Part shown: piece by piece, positions 31,913 through 40,680 of the stretch | Layout: every line of letters starts with the position of its first letter | Position numbering within the stretch: the stretch's first letter is position 1 | Assembly (NCBI GenBank): GCA_045807725.1 | Contig: JBJMGV010000115.1 | Location: 1-64,000, forward strand | Direction of reading: 5' to 3' | Length of the DNA stretch: 64,000 bases | Origin: DATENM01 sp045807725 | GTDB lineage: Bacteria; Acidobacteriota; Blastocatellia; UBA7656 | The notes under the pieces: generated by a model | Databases searched by the model: none | Seen by the model: the letters and a program-made list of their open reading frames with translations, nothing else | Told to the model about the DNA's origin: nothing | Made by a program: the position numbers and the translations under genes

Positions 31913-31991
31913 ACTATAAACATTGCGCTCCTAACGGAGCTTGTTTGATCTATGGCATCGTTGACTATAAACATTGCGCTCCTAACGGAGC
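31913..31991. repeat. Two 28-bp direct repeats ending in GCTCCTAACGGAGC
   Basis: Identical copies at 31913-31940 and 31964-31991 consist of ACTATAAACATTGC followed by the palindrome. The unit is related to the inverted repeat just upstream. Spacing and number do not fit a CRISPR array. Confidence 0.9.
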
Positions 31992-32022
31992 GACGATGAG
32001 TCGGGTTCTAGCCTCTGATCTT

Positions 32023-32811
32023 CTAGAGATAGAAAAGGCTCAAGCGCGGCAGGCCGTTGCTCTCGCGCAAACGGCGGGCGATGAAGTTTTCGAGCGTCTG
32101 TTCATAAATGGCCTTGTCCATCTTTTTGCGGTACGTCTTCAATTGCGCTTCGGCTTCTGCGCGCAGTCGCGCGATTCCTTCATCGCCGGCTTCGCGGCGC
32201 GCGCCGCCGAGCAACATGCGATCAATCGCATCAAGGTCATGTTCGATGGCCTCGGCGTTGACTGTCTGCGCGGCATCGATTTCGCCGTTGATCTCCTGCA
32301 AACGGATGCGAGCACGGTTAATCGCGCTCTCGATCTCGCCGCGCCCGCGTTCATTAGCGTTTGTTGCTGCGGCGCGCAACTCATCATCCGAGCGCGAAAG
32401 GAATTCTAACAACAAAGGCTTCGGGAATAGCTCGACCGCTGGCCGGTTGCTTGATGGAGTAGCCGCGCCTTTGCTTGCCGGTTTGCTTTCGATTGCCGGA
32501 TCGCCGCCGACCTGCGCCAGTCGGTATTCGGCGAACGACGCCTCAACTTCCTGTTGGCAGTAGAAGACGGAATTGACCTTGCGATATTTGCGCGGGCGCG
32601 CGTCATAGGCATCGAAGGATTTATTGATCGCCCGCAGGACGATGTGCAGCGGGATGCCGGCGTTCTTCCAGCTTTCAATCAGCGCCCAATCGAGCGGTGA
32701 TACCAGCAAGGGCTTGCCGCGACGGCGCACGAACTCTTCTTCGACTTCGGTGAAATAGTTAAAGTAGTTCAGCCGGTCAGCGCCGCTCGCTTGCTCAGGC
32801 GTGTCGTTCAC
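32023..32811 (-). CDS. Conserved hypothetical cytoplasmic protein
   Basis: I do not recognise the family. The 262-residue protein has no signal peptide or membrane span. An N-terminal helical part (LNYFNYFTEVEEEFVRRRG, then SPLDWALIESWKNAGIPL) resembles a DNA-binding or replication-type helical domain. A low-complexity linker follows at about 105-125, and a long helical, coiled-coil-like C-terminal half. The start is GTG at 32811 with AGAAG upstream. It lies 9 bp after the aminotransferase on the opposite order of the same strand, so it is the downstream neighbour's partner in sequence but is transcribed first. Confidence 0.65.
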   Translation of the reverse strand: MNDTPEQASGADRLNYFNYFTEVEEEFVRRRGKPLLVSPLDWALIESWKNAGIPLHIVLRAINKSFDAYDARPRKYRKVNSVFYCQQEVEASFAEYRLAQVGGDPAIESKPASKGAATPSSNRPAVELFPKPLLLEFLSRSDDELRAAATNANERGRGEIESAINRARIRLQEINGEIDAAQTVNAEAIEHDLDAIDRMLLGGARREAGDEGIARLRAEAEAQLKTYRKKMDKAIYEQTLENFIARRLRESNGLPRLSLFYL

Positions 32812-32820
32812 AGTTCTTCT

Positions 32821-33978
32821 TTATGAGAGCGCCTTGATGAGCCGTTCGGCTGCCGCTTCGAGCATCGCGTCTTCGCGCGCAAAGCACCAGCGCATATAAA
32901 CGTCCTGCTCAGGCTCGTCCATGAAGGCGCTGCCGGGAACGCCCGCAACACCCGCTTTGATTAAGTAATCATTCAACTCCATTGCGTCGTTGTAGCGTTC
33001 GGGGATGCGCGCCCACGTGTAGAAGCTGGAGCGTGACGGGTAGACCTGAAAGCCTACCTGTTCGAGCGCCGCGTTCAAGGTGGCGCGCTTGCGGGCGAAG
33101 TTTTCTCTGAGGCGGTCGTAATAGCCGGCGTCTTTCACGAGCACACGCGAGAGCGCGTGTTGCAGCGGCGTCGGCGTACAAACGTAGTAGAGATTACCGA
33201 GCGGCCCTAACTTGCCGACTAGATCACTCGGCCCGTAGAGGTAGCCCAGACGCCAGCCCGACACGGCCCAGGACTTCGAGAACGAGCTGACCGTCACCGT
33301 GCGCGCGGCGGCTTCGGGGACGGTGGCCGTCGCCACGTGGTCTGAAGGCTCAAGCGTGAAGTGTTCGTAAACTTCATCCGAAAGAATGAGCAGGTCCAAC
33401 TCTTCGGCAATCTGGCCGATGGCTTTCAACTCGTCGCGTGTCATCACGCGGCCCGTCGGGTTGGCGGGCGAGCAGACGATGATGGCTCGCAAAGGGTATT
33501 CGGCCCGCCTGGCGGCGTCGCGGCAAACTCTGCGCAACTCATCAATGTCGAGGGCGAGGTTATCGCCGCGCAGCTTGAACACGTCGGCGCGCGCGCCGGC
33601 GCTCTCAACCGTGCGCTTGTGATAAGGGTAGTAGGGCTCGAAGACGAGCGCCGCGCCGCCACGCAGGAAGGTGTGGCAGAAGATGACGAGGCCGCCGGTC
33701 GCGCCGGGCGTGATCATCAATTCGAGCGGGCGCTTGTCGGGATCAACCGTGACGCCGTTGAGCAGTCGCAGCTTTTCGCTGACGGCGCGACGCAACGTGT
33801 CAGCGCCTTCAAAGAAGCTGTAATGATTCAGCCCTTCGTGGATCACGTCTTTAGCCGCCTGTTCAAGGTCGGGGTGTAGAGCGATCTCACTCTGTCCCTG
33901 CACGAGATTGCCGCTCGGCGGCACGAGCCGCGTGATGGCGCGGATGTCCGGCTGTGGGCGCTTGGTTCGAGTCTGCAA
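32821..33978 (-). CDS. PLP-dependent aminotransferase, class I/II
   Basis: The 385-residue protein is a fold-type I aminotransferase of the aspartate aminotransferase superfamily. Visible features are LVQGQSEIALHPDLE, the PLP-contact stretch ANPTGRVMT, LSDEVYEHF, and the PLP lysine in SSFSKSWAVSGWRLGY. The C-terminal arginine region is present (AGVAGVPGSAF, then YMRWCFA). I chose TTG at 33978 because GGAGG lies five bases upstream. A longer start at TTG 34068 adds an unconserved basic stretch. The substrate amino acid is not determined. Confidence 0.88.
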   Translation of the reverse strand: MQTRTKRPQPDIRAITRLVPPSGNLVQGQSEIALHPDLEQAAKDVIHEGLNHYSFFEGADTLRRAVSEKLRLLNGVTVDPDKRPLELMITPGATGGLVIFCHTFLRGGAALVFEPYYPYHKRTVESAGARADVFKLRGDNLALDIDELRRVCRDAARRAEYPLRAIIVCSPANPTGRVMTRDELKAIGQIAEELDLLILSDEVYEHFTLEPSDHVATATVPEAAARTVTVSSFSKSWAVSGWRLGYLYGPSDLVGKLGPLGNLYYVCTPTPLQHALSRVLVKDAGYYDRLRENFARKRATLNAALEQVGFQVYPSRSSFYTWARIPERYNDAMELNDYLIKAGVAGVPGSAFMDEPEQDVYMRWCFAREDAMLEAAAERLIKALS

Positions 33979-34234
33979 ATCGGCCTCCAATCTGCGGCGC
34001 ACGGAGAGCAAACGTGCCCGTTTAAGAACGAATGATGGTAAGAGTAGCGAGCGCGCCCTGTCAAGCAAAGCGGTCTTGCCGCATTGCTTGCGATGACTAC
34101 TTGATTCTTTGCGGGCCGAGAAGTTAATCTAAAAGAGTCTTCACGAATCTACACTTGGTGAATGACGAACCCCAAACACAGATTGAACGCGCAGGAAAAC
34201 TCGCCCCTGTGCTTGATTGATTCGGCATCGATTT

Positions 34235-35128
34235 ATGGAAAGCAAGAAATCCTCTCTCCTCTCGCGCCGGCAGGCGTTGAAATCCATCGCCGCCATCACG
34301 GCGGGAAGCCTCATCAAACCGACATCCCTTTTCGCAACGGCAAACGCCCGCAGCAAGACTCGCTTTGCGGTTATGGGTGACTTCGGCACGGGCGGCAGCG
34401 ACGAGGTCGCCATCGCCCAGTGCATGGCCGAGATGCACCGCCAGTCGTCGATTGAGTTCGTGCTTGGCGCGGGCGATAACATCTACCCGAACGGCGCGGG
34501 CCACCTGTTTGCGAAGAACTTCGAGCAGCCGTTCGCCGATCTGCTGCGCGAGCCGGTGAAGTTTTATACGGTGCTCGGCAATCACGATGTCGAGGCGGGT
34601 CGCCGCGACCAGATGCATTACTCGCTCTTTAATATGAACGGCGCGAACTATTATTCTATCGGGCGCGGCAACGGCCTGGTCGATTTCTTCATGCTCGACT
34701 CGACCGACTTCGACAACGAGCAAACCAACTGGTTCGAGAACCAGCTCACTCAATCAAAAGCCTTGTGGAAGATCGCCGTCTTTCATCACCCGATCTACTC
34801 GTCAGGCAAAAAGCACGGCTCTGACACAAGGCTGCGCGCGCGCATCGAGCCGCTGTTGAAGAAGCACCGCGTACAGGTCGTCTTTTCTGGACACGATCAC
34901 GTATATGAGCGGATGAAGCCGCAGGACGGCATACAGTATTTCGTCAGCGGCGGCGCGGGCAAAGTTCGGCGCGGCGACATTCGGCAGGACAGTGAGATCA
35001 GCGCCGCCAGCTTTGACGACGACAATCACTTTATGCTGATCGAGCTTGACGAGAAAGAGATCGCCTTCAAAGCTATTGCCAAGAGCGGCGCGGTGATCGA
35101 CAGCGGCGTCATTCGGCAGCAGGAGTAG
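34235..35128 (+). CDS. Tat-exported metallophosphatase, purple acid phosphatase-like
   Basis: The 297-residue protein starts with a twin-arginine signal (SRRQALKSIAAITAGSL) after the ATG at 34235. The catalytic domain shows the calcineurin-like metal motifs in order: GDFGTGG, GAGDNIYPNG, LGNHDVE, VFHHPIY and FSGHDHVYER. This layout matches tartrate-resistant, type 5-like acid phosphatases that use a two-metal centre to hydrolyse phosphomonoesters outside the cytoplasm. It is a lone gene, divergent from the aminotransferase and convergent with the NamZ-like gene. Confidence 0.92.
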   Translation: MESKKSSLLSRRQALKSIAAITAGSLIKPTSLFATANARSKTRFAVMGDFGTGGSDEVAIAQCMAEMHRQSSIEFVLGAGDNIYPNGAGHLFAKNFEQPFADLLREPVKFYTVLGNHDVEAGRRDQMHYSLFNMNGANYYSIGRGNGLVDFFMLDSTDFDNEQTNWFENQLTQSKALWKIAVFHHPIYSSGKKHGSDTRLRARIEPLLKKHRVQVVFSGHDHVYERMKPQDGIQYFVSGGAGKVRRGDIRQDSEISAASFDDDNHFMLIELDEKEIAFKAIAKSGAVIDSGVIRQQE

Positions 35129-35157
35129 AGCGCCGCGTTATCCGTCGAGCAACTCGC

Positions 35158-36342
35158 TCATCCTTCATAAAGCAAATAGGGCTGGCGACGCGTGGCGAAA
35201 TCAGCCAGCGCGTCCTGCCATCTCGCCTCGATGTCGCGCGCCGGTCGTCCTTCTTCAATCATCTCTCGAATGCTTGAGCCGCCGTTGATCACATCAAATG
35301 GCAGCCGGTCGTAAACGTATTCATAAGGCGGCGATGTCCATTCAAAGCGGGCGCTGTACAACTCATATATCGCTGCGATGATACTGACGCCAGTGATGAC
35401 CGGCTTGAAGCGTGAGCGGTCGGTGACGTGGACTTGCAGGCCGCCGCAAAGTTCGCCCTTGAACTTGTGAAAAGTCGGCTCGAAATGCAACGGGCGCAGA
35501 ACGCAGCCCGGCAGCGCATCTTGACTGAGTCGTTCAAGCAGGCGGCGCGGCTCGATGTAGGGCGCGCCGATAATCTCAAACGGCCTCGTCGTGCCGCGAC
35601 CTTCTGACAGCTTCGTCCCTTCAAACATCACCATCCCTGGATAGACCGTCGCCGTATCGGGCGTCGGCATATTCGGCGAAGGCATCACCCACGGCAGGCC
35701 CGTCTCTTCAAACCACATCGCGCGCCGCCAGCCTTGCATCGTCACGACTTCAAGCTGACAACCGATACCGAACGCTTGATTGAACATCCGCGCCAGCTCG
35801 GCGACCGTCATTCCGTGACGCATCGGCAGCGGATACATTCCAACAAAAGAAGCGAATTCTGATTCGAGGAGGTTGCCTTCGACTTGCGCGCCGTTGATCG
35901 GGTTGGGCCGGTCGAGCACGATGAACCGCTTGCCGCATTCGCGCGCCGCCTGCATGGCCAGCGCCATCGTGTAGACAAACGTGTAGACGCGCGTGCCTAC
36001 GTCCTGAACGTCGAAGACCAGCACGTCAACGTCGCGCAGCATCTCCGGCGTCGGCTTGCGGGTTTCGCCGTAGAGCGAGTATGCGGGCAGTCCCGTGCGC
36101 GAATCGCGGAACGATTGCCACTCGATCATATTGTCCTGCGTCTCGCCGCGTATGCCGTGCTGCGGCCCGAATAGCGCGGCCAGTCGAATGCGCGGGTGAG
36201 CGAAGAAGAGGTCCGCCGCGTGCTCGTACCGCGAGTTGATCGAAGCCGGGTGACAGATCAGCCCGACGCGCTGGCCGTCGAGCAGATCAAGGCGCGCATC
36301 GAGCAAGGCTTCTAATCCGATTTTGACATGTTGATTTTGCAT
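35158..36342 (-). CDS. DUF1343 family protein, NamZ-like exo-beta-N-acetylmuramidase
   Basis: The 394-residue protein belongs to DUF1343. A member from Bacillus subtilis (NamZ, YbbC) releases N-acetylmuramic acid from peptidoglycan fragments. Conserved stretches are VGLICHPASIN, AALFGPQHGIRGE, VLVFDVQDVGTRVYTF, FIVLDRPNPING and SEGRGTTRPFEIIGAP. There is no clear signal peptide after the ATG at 36342, so it would act in the cytoplasm unless the start is wrong. It is last in a minus-strand run with a methyltransferase 8 bp upstream. Confidence 0.88.
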   Translation of the reverse strand: MQNQHVKIGLEALLDARLDLLDGQRVGLICHPASINSRYEHAADLFFAHPRIRLAALFGPQHGIRGETQDNMIEWQSFRDSRTGLPAYSLYGETRKPTPEMLRDVDVLVFDVQDVGTRVYTFVYTMALAMQAARECGKRFIVLDRPNPINGAQVEGNLLESEFASFVGMYPLPMRHGMTVAELARMFNQAFGIGCQLEVVTMQGWRRAMWFEETGLPWVMPSPNMPTPDTATVYPGMVMFEGTKLSEGRGTTRPFEIIGAPYIEPRRLLERLSQDALPGCVLRPLHFEPTFHKFKGELCGGLQVHVTDRSRFKPVITGVSIIAAIYELYSARFEWTSPPYEYVYDRLPFDVINGGSSIREMIEEGRPARDIEARWQDALADFATRRQPYLLYEG

Positions 36343-36350
36343 AGAATGAT

Positions 36351-37391
36351 TTATGGCTTTCTGCCAATGATAAGAACGCTGCCCGGCGACAGCGCCGGAC
36401 GCACAACGCGAACAGAGGTAAACCCGACGCCTTCGAGCCACCGCGCGTATTCGTTGCCGTGATAGCAGCGCGCCGTTGACGTGAGGCGAAAGAAGAGCGC
36501 CGCGCCGTCGCCGTGCGTCGGCTTTGCATCTTTCTCCGGCGCTTCGATCTCCCAAATAGCGACTGTGCCTTGAGGCGTCAATGATTGAAAGGCGCGGCGT
36601 AAAATTCCGACGTTCGTCTCTTCATCAAAATGGTGCAGGATGTTCGACAGCAGCGTCACGTCATTATCGTTGCCGTAATCGGCGACCAGTATGTCGCCGG
36701 CTCGGTGCTCGACAACATCATCGATCTTTTCCTGTCGGGCTAACTCGCGGGCGTGCTCGATGGCAATCGGCAGGTCGAGCACGGTCGAAGTCATTGGCGG
36801 ATGCTTGCGGCAGATGGCCGCGCCGAACAGACCGTGCGAGCCGGCGATGTCGAGCAGGCGACGCGCGCCCGCTTTGACCGGCACGCGTGCGGCAACGAGA
36901 GGCGCGCTGAAGCGAGCTACTTCCATCATCGCGCGCTGGTAATTGGCCCAGGCGTCGGCGTCGGTGAGCGTCTCGTGGAAATCAATGCCGCGCCCCGTCA
37001 GCAGCAAGTCGTCGAGGTGGCCGATCATCTCCCACTGCGAGTAGTTCCACATCAGATAGCCGAACAGTTCGTGTTCAGCGCCGGCGATCATTGTCTTGCG
37101 CGACAGCTCGCTCAGCGCAAACTGATCGCCGCGATGTTCCAGATAATCAGTGATGACCAGCACCCGCAACAACAACTCGGTGCATTCGACATCGAGGTTG
37201 CAGCGCGCAGCCACTTCATGCGCCGTGAGCGGCGCATCGCGCAATGTCTCGAAGATACGGAAGCGAACCGCCGCCATTAGCGTGCGCGCTTTCATAATGG
37301 AGAAGAGCGCGTCGAGCATCGGCACGGGCACTTTGCCCATCCATAATGCCAGTCGCTCAATTGGATTTGAGGGGATCACGCCATATTTCAT
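36351..37391 (-). CDS. SAM-dependent O-methyltransferase, acetylserotonin OMT-like
   Basis: The 346-residue protein has an N-terminal winged-helix dimerisation domain (AVRFRIFETLRDAPLTAHEV) and a C-terminal SAM-binding domain. Motif I is LLDIAGSHGLFGAAI, then TVLDLP and VTLLSNILHHFDEE. This is the plan of O-methyltransferase domain 2 enzymes, which often modify small phenolic or polyketide substrates. The ATG at 37391 has only a weak ribosome binding site. It is in a minus-strand cluster with an SDR and an MFS pump. Confidence 0.88.
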   Translation of the reverse strand: MKYGVIPSNPIERLALWMGKVPVPMLDALFSIMKARTLMAAVRFRIFETLRDAPLTAHEVAARCNLDVECTELLLRVLVITDYLEHRGDQFALSELSRKTMIAGAEHELFGYLMWNYSQWEMIGHLDDLLLTGRGIDFHETLTDADAWANYQRAMMEVARFSAPLVAARVPVKAGARRLLDIAGSHGLFGAAICRKHPPMTSTVLDLPIAIEHARELARQEKIDDVVEHRAGDILVADYGNDNDVTLLSNILHHFDEETNVGILRRAFQSLTPQGTVAIWEIEAPEKDAKPTHGDGAALFFRLTSTARCYHGNEYARWLEGVGFTSVRVVRPALSPGSVLIIGRKP

Positions 37392-37437
37392 TGGAGTAAA
37401 GTAAAAGAAGGTTAATGAAGAAACAAGGCCGGGCCGA

Positions 37438-38199
37438 TTAACCGCAGAGCACCGAGCCGCCGTTGACGTTAAGGATTTCGCCGTTGACGTGGCTGGCCAG
37501 CGTGGAAGCGAGGAAGAGCACAGGCCCGGCGATCTCTTCCGGCGTGGCGACGCGGCCAAGCGGGTTGAGCAGTTTGATCTTGCGCCGCTCACTAGGGTCC
37601 TTGAGCGCGTCAGCCGCCATATCGGTGATCACCCAGCCCGGCGCAACACAGTTGACCGTGATGCCGCGCGGGCCTAGCTCTGCCGCGAGCGACTTCGTCA
37701 TCGAAATGATCGCGCCCTTCGTCGCCGCGTAGTGTGAATAGAAGGCTTCGCCGCGCTGGCCGGCGGTCGAAGAGATTAAGATCATCGTGCCGCGCCGCTG
37801 CTCGATCATCACGCGCGACACCGTGTGACAACAGGCATAGATGGATTTCAGGTTTTGATTGATCGTCTCGTCCCACTGCGCTTCGGTCATCTGATCGATA
37901 GCCGCTTCTTTCCAGATGCCGGCGTTCGCTACCAGTATATCGAGCGAGCCGAAGCGCGCGACTGCCGCCTTGACCATCTTCTCGACTGCCGCGAGCCGCG
38001 ATACGTCAGCGCGATGAACGACCGCATCCGCGCCGAGTTGTCTACAATCAGCGGCGACCGCTTCAGCCGCGTCGCGGTTGTTCTTGTAGTTGATAATCAG
38101 GCCGCGCACGCCGGCTTGCGCGAACATAACGGCTGTCGCTGCGCCGATGCCGCGCGACGCGCCTGTAATCAATGCTACTTTGCCTGAAAGATCGATCAT
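37438..38199 (-). CDS. Short-chain dehydrogenase, FabG-like
   Basis: The 253-residue enzyme is a classical SDR: cofactor motif TGASRGIG at 12-19, NAG in LVANAGIWKE, the catalytic serine in ILISSTAGQRG and the Tyr/Lys pair in YAATKG. The end (GEILNVNGGSVLCG) is typical of 3-oxoacyl-ACP reductases. It could be a fatty acid or specialised-metabolism reductase. The neighbours, an exporter and an O-methyltransferase, favour the latter. The ATG at 38199 starts 5 bp after the MFS gene ends. Confidence 0.9.
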   Translation of the reverse strand: MIDLSGKVALITGASRGIGAATAVMFAQAGVRGLIINYKNNRDAAEAVAADCRQLGADAVVHRADVSRLAAVEKMVKAAVARFGSLDILVANAGIWKEAAIDQMTEAQWDETINQNLKSIYACCHTVSRVMIEQRRGTMILISSTAGQRGEAFYSHYAATKGAIISMTKSLAAELGPRGITVNCVAPGWVITDMAADALKDPSERRKIKLLNPLGRVATPEEIAGPVLFLASTLASHVNGEILNVNGGSVLCG

Positions 38200-38203
38200 C
38201 GAT

Positions 38204-39409
38204 TCAATCGCCGGCAGCAACAGCCATTTCAGAATCCGGCTGATAGCGGTGCGCTTCATCGCGCGGCAACAGGTAAGCGCAGACGGCGCTCAACAAGGTC
38301 ATCGCCGAGGCGAAGATCAAGGTGTTGCGGAACCCATAAGCTGAGACCAGCGGGTGCAGCGCTTGTGGCGCGAGCGCGCCGATGCCCCAGGCCGCGCCCA
38401 TCATCAGCGCCGAAACCGTGCTTGTCTGCCCCGGCGCGAGTTCTTGCGCCATCGCTACATTGACGGGGATCGTTGACAGCAGGAAGAAGCCGCCCGCGCC
38501 GAGCAGGATCAGGCTCAACGCGCCGCTCGTCAGGAACGAAGCCATCATCAGTGGCCCGGCCAGCAGTCCTGAATAGAGCGTCACTTTGCGCCCTGATGTG
38601 CGCTCGGCCATCACGCCGCCGACCAGTCCGCCGATGCCGCCGAGCAGGAGGAAGACCGTCATCACGTTTCCGGTCGCGGTCAAATTGTAGCCTTGCTCAC
38701 TCAACATGAATGGCAGGTAGTTGTTGGTTGTGATTTGCAAACCCGAACGAATGACGGTGATGAGATAAAGCAGCGTCAGCGGCTTCCACGCGGCGTGAAG
38801 CGCGGCCATCAGGGGCGAGCGTATGCCGGCGCTGGTCGGCTCGGCTTTGGGCGGCGGGTCGAGCGCCGGGCAGGTGCGATACAGAATCGCGCTCATCACG
38901 ATGCCGACGACCACGACGTAATAAGAATTCTCAAGGCCGTAGCGCGCGACGATGCGCGTAATGGCAAACGGCCCGAATGCAAAGCCGAGCGTGCCGAGCG
39001 CCGAGAACATCGCCATACCGACGCGCTTGCGATTGCCCGAAGCGCGCGACGCCATCGCCGCTGCCTGCGGATGGAACGAGCCGATGCCGACGCCGCCCGC
39101 TACCAGCAGTGTGATTAAGATGCCATATGACGGCGCGAGTCCGATCAGCGATACGAAAACGGCGGTGAGCGCCGGCCCGCAGACCGCGAAGAAACGCCTG
39201 AAATAGCGGTCACTGATGATGCCATACAACGGCTGCATCAGCGAAGACGATAATGAATAGAGCGGCGACAACCAGAAGACCTGCGCGTCGCTTAAGCCGA
39301 GCTTGAGCTTGAGCAAGGGCAGCAGCGGGTAGATGAGGCTGGAATATGAATCGTTGACGAAGTGCGCGGCGCACAGCACGGCCAACGTCAGCTTGTCACG
39401 TTTCTGCAT
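38204..39409 (-). CDS. MFS transporter, fosmidomycin-resistance (Fsr)-like
   Basis: The 401-residue inner-membrane protein has about twelve hydrophobic segments. The start MQKRDKLTLAVLCAAHFVNDSYSS and YGIISDRYFRRFF, with a helix 2-3 loop motif, match the Fsr subgroup of drug exporters. Its real substrate is unknown. The ATG at 39409 is taken because helix 1 begins there. It lies 23 bp after a C26 hydrolase gene on the same strand and is followed closely by the SDR. Confidence 0.88.
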   Translation of the reverse strand: MQKRDKLTLAVLCAAHFVNDSYSSLIYPLLPLLKLKLGLSDAQVFWLSPLYSLSSSLMQPLYGIISDRYFRRFFAVCGPALTAVFVSLIGLAPSYGILITLLVAGGVGIGSFHPQAAAMASRASGNRKRVGMAMFSALGTLGFAFGPFAITRIVARYGLENSYYVVVVGIVMSAILYRTCPALDPPPKAEPTSAGIRSPLMAALHAAWKPLTLLYLITVIRSGLQITTNNYLPFMLSEQGYNLTATGNVMTVFLLLGGIGGLVGGVMAERTSGRKVTLYSGLLAGPLMMASFLTSGALSLILLGAGGFFLLSTIPVNVAMAQELAPGQTSTVSALMMGAAWGIGALAPQALHPLVSAYGFRNTLIFASAMTLLSAVCAYLLPRDEAHRYQPDSEMAVAAGD

Positions 39410-39432
39410 AGCGATTGGCGCGAGCCGCTCAA

Positions 39433-40203
39433 TTACTGTTCGACGCGCACGGCTTCGTTGAGGCGCAGGCTCATATGATTGCGCGCGGTGGCGATGAAGT
39501 GTTTGAAGATGGCTTGCGACAACAGGTCGTCCTGCCAGCCGACTTCGGGGTGCCACTGAACGCCGAGGATGAACTGGTCAGGGCGCGTGTTGGTGACTGC
39601 TTCGATGACGCCGTCGGCGGCCCAGGCGATGGGTTCGAGGTCGCGCCCGACGATATCAATCGCCTGGTGGTGGTGACTGTTGACTGCCGTGTGCGTCGAG
39701 CCGGCCAGCCGCGCGATCAGTGAGTCTTCGGTGACGTTGATTGAATGCGAGCGCCGCCAGAAGACATCGCCCTGCATGTGCTTGAGCGGGTCTTTGACTT
39801 CCGAAGGGATGTCTTGAATCAGCGTGCCGCCGCGATAGACGTTGAGCGATTGGATGCCGAAACAGATCGCAAGCACCGGCATGTGGCGGGCTTCGGCAGC
39901 CGCCAGCAACATCATATCCATCTCGTCGCGGCGCGGCACGACCGGGCCGAGGCCGGGCTTCGGCTCGCGCCCGTAACGCAGCGGGTCCACGTCATTGACC
40001 GAGCCGGGCAGGCAGATGGCATTCACTTGTTCGATGATCGCCTCTACATATTCAGTCTCAGGGATGAGCGGCAGCATCAGCGGCGTGCCGCCCTGCGCGT
40101 AGATGACCTCCGGGTAGGTTTCGCGCAACTCATAATAGCTCGTGTTCCAGTTAAAGCGACATGGAATGCCAATGATCGGTCTTGAATTCTCGCTCAATGC
40201 CAT
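39433..40203 (-). CDS. Gamma-glutamyl-gamma-aminobutyrate hydrolase-like (peptidase C26)
   Basis: The 256-residue class I glutamine-amidotransferase-fold hydrolase has the nucleophile cysteine in PVLAICFGIQSLN and the His/Glu pair in GVQWHPEVGW. PIIGIPCRFN and YAQGGTPLMLPL at the start match the PuuD-like family that splits gamma-glutamyl bonds. The ATG at 40203 has a GAGG ribosome binding site. It is the first gene of a five-gene minus-strand run. Confidence 0.92.
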   Translation of the reverse strand: MALSENSRPIIGIPCRFNWNTSYYELRETYPEVIYAQGGTPLMLPLIPETEYVEAIIEQVNAICLPGSVNDVDPLRYGREPKPGLGPVVPRRDEMDMMLLAAAEARHMPVLAICFGIQSLNVYRGGTLIQDIPSEVKDPLKHMQGDVFWRRSHSINVTEDSLIARLAGSTHTAVNSHHHQAIDIVGRDLEPIAWAADGVIEAVTNTRPDQFILGVQWHPEVGWQDDLLSQAIFKHFIATARNHMSLRLNEAVRVEQ

Positions 40204-40680
40204 GACCTCGTCTGATTTATAAAGCGACCAGGGAGTAAAAAGATGGCCGCAGTCATCGAAATTCCTGCGGCGTCCCTCGTGCGGATCGAAACGATAGATT
40301 ACCGGCTGGTCGCGCGGCTGTCAACGAAGCGGAAACGGCGGCGGCCCGGCCTATCACAATCGGTTGCGGGTGGCCGCCGCGCCTGCCGGCACATCTTGAG
40401 CGCGAGCCGCCGGCGTGGTTAGCCGGGCGCGCCGAATCCCGTTGAATTCCAGTGACGCTGCGCGTAGAATCACGCCGTGGACCTTTAAACCTGAAGGCAA
40501 TCTCTCGCTGGTCCGTGACCCTGCCCGCCAGCCGGATGACCATCCTTACGCAACCGGGCTTTTCACCGCGTACCACGACTGCGACATGCCGATTCGTGAC
40601 CGCTCTTCAATGATCCGCTTGAAGCGCCAGAAACTCAGACCCGTTGCTCAGTCGCCCCAGGACCGAGGAAGGGAGTTCCT
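40204..40680. other. 477-bp intergenic region between divergent genes
   Basis: It holds the ribosome binding site of the downstream kinase (GAGGAAGGGAG) and GC-rich short inverted segments near 40330-40420, such as GGCGGCGGCCCGGCC and GTGGCCGCCGCG. I see no convincing gene or RNA. Confidence 0.4.

Noticed and set aside
31786..31974. Short minus-strand frame in the palindrome cluster
   Set aside because: It is built entirely of the repeat units (MFIV-type repeats) and would arise by chance from them.
31793..31991. CRISPR array
   Set aside because: Copies are in both orientations, spacing is irregular, only two exact direct repeats exist and no cas genes are near.
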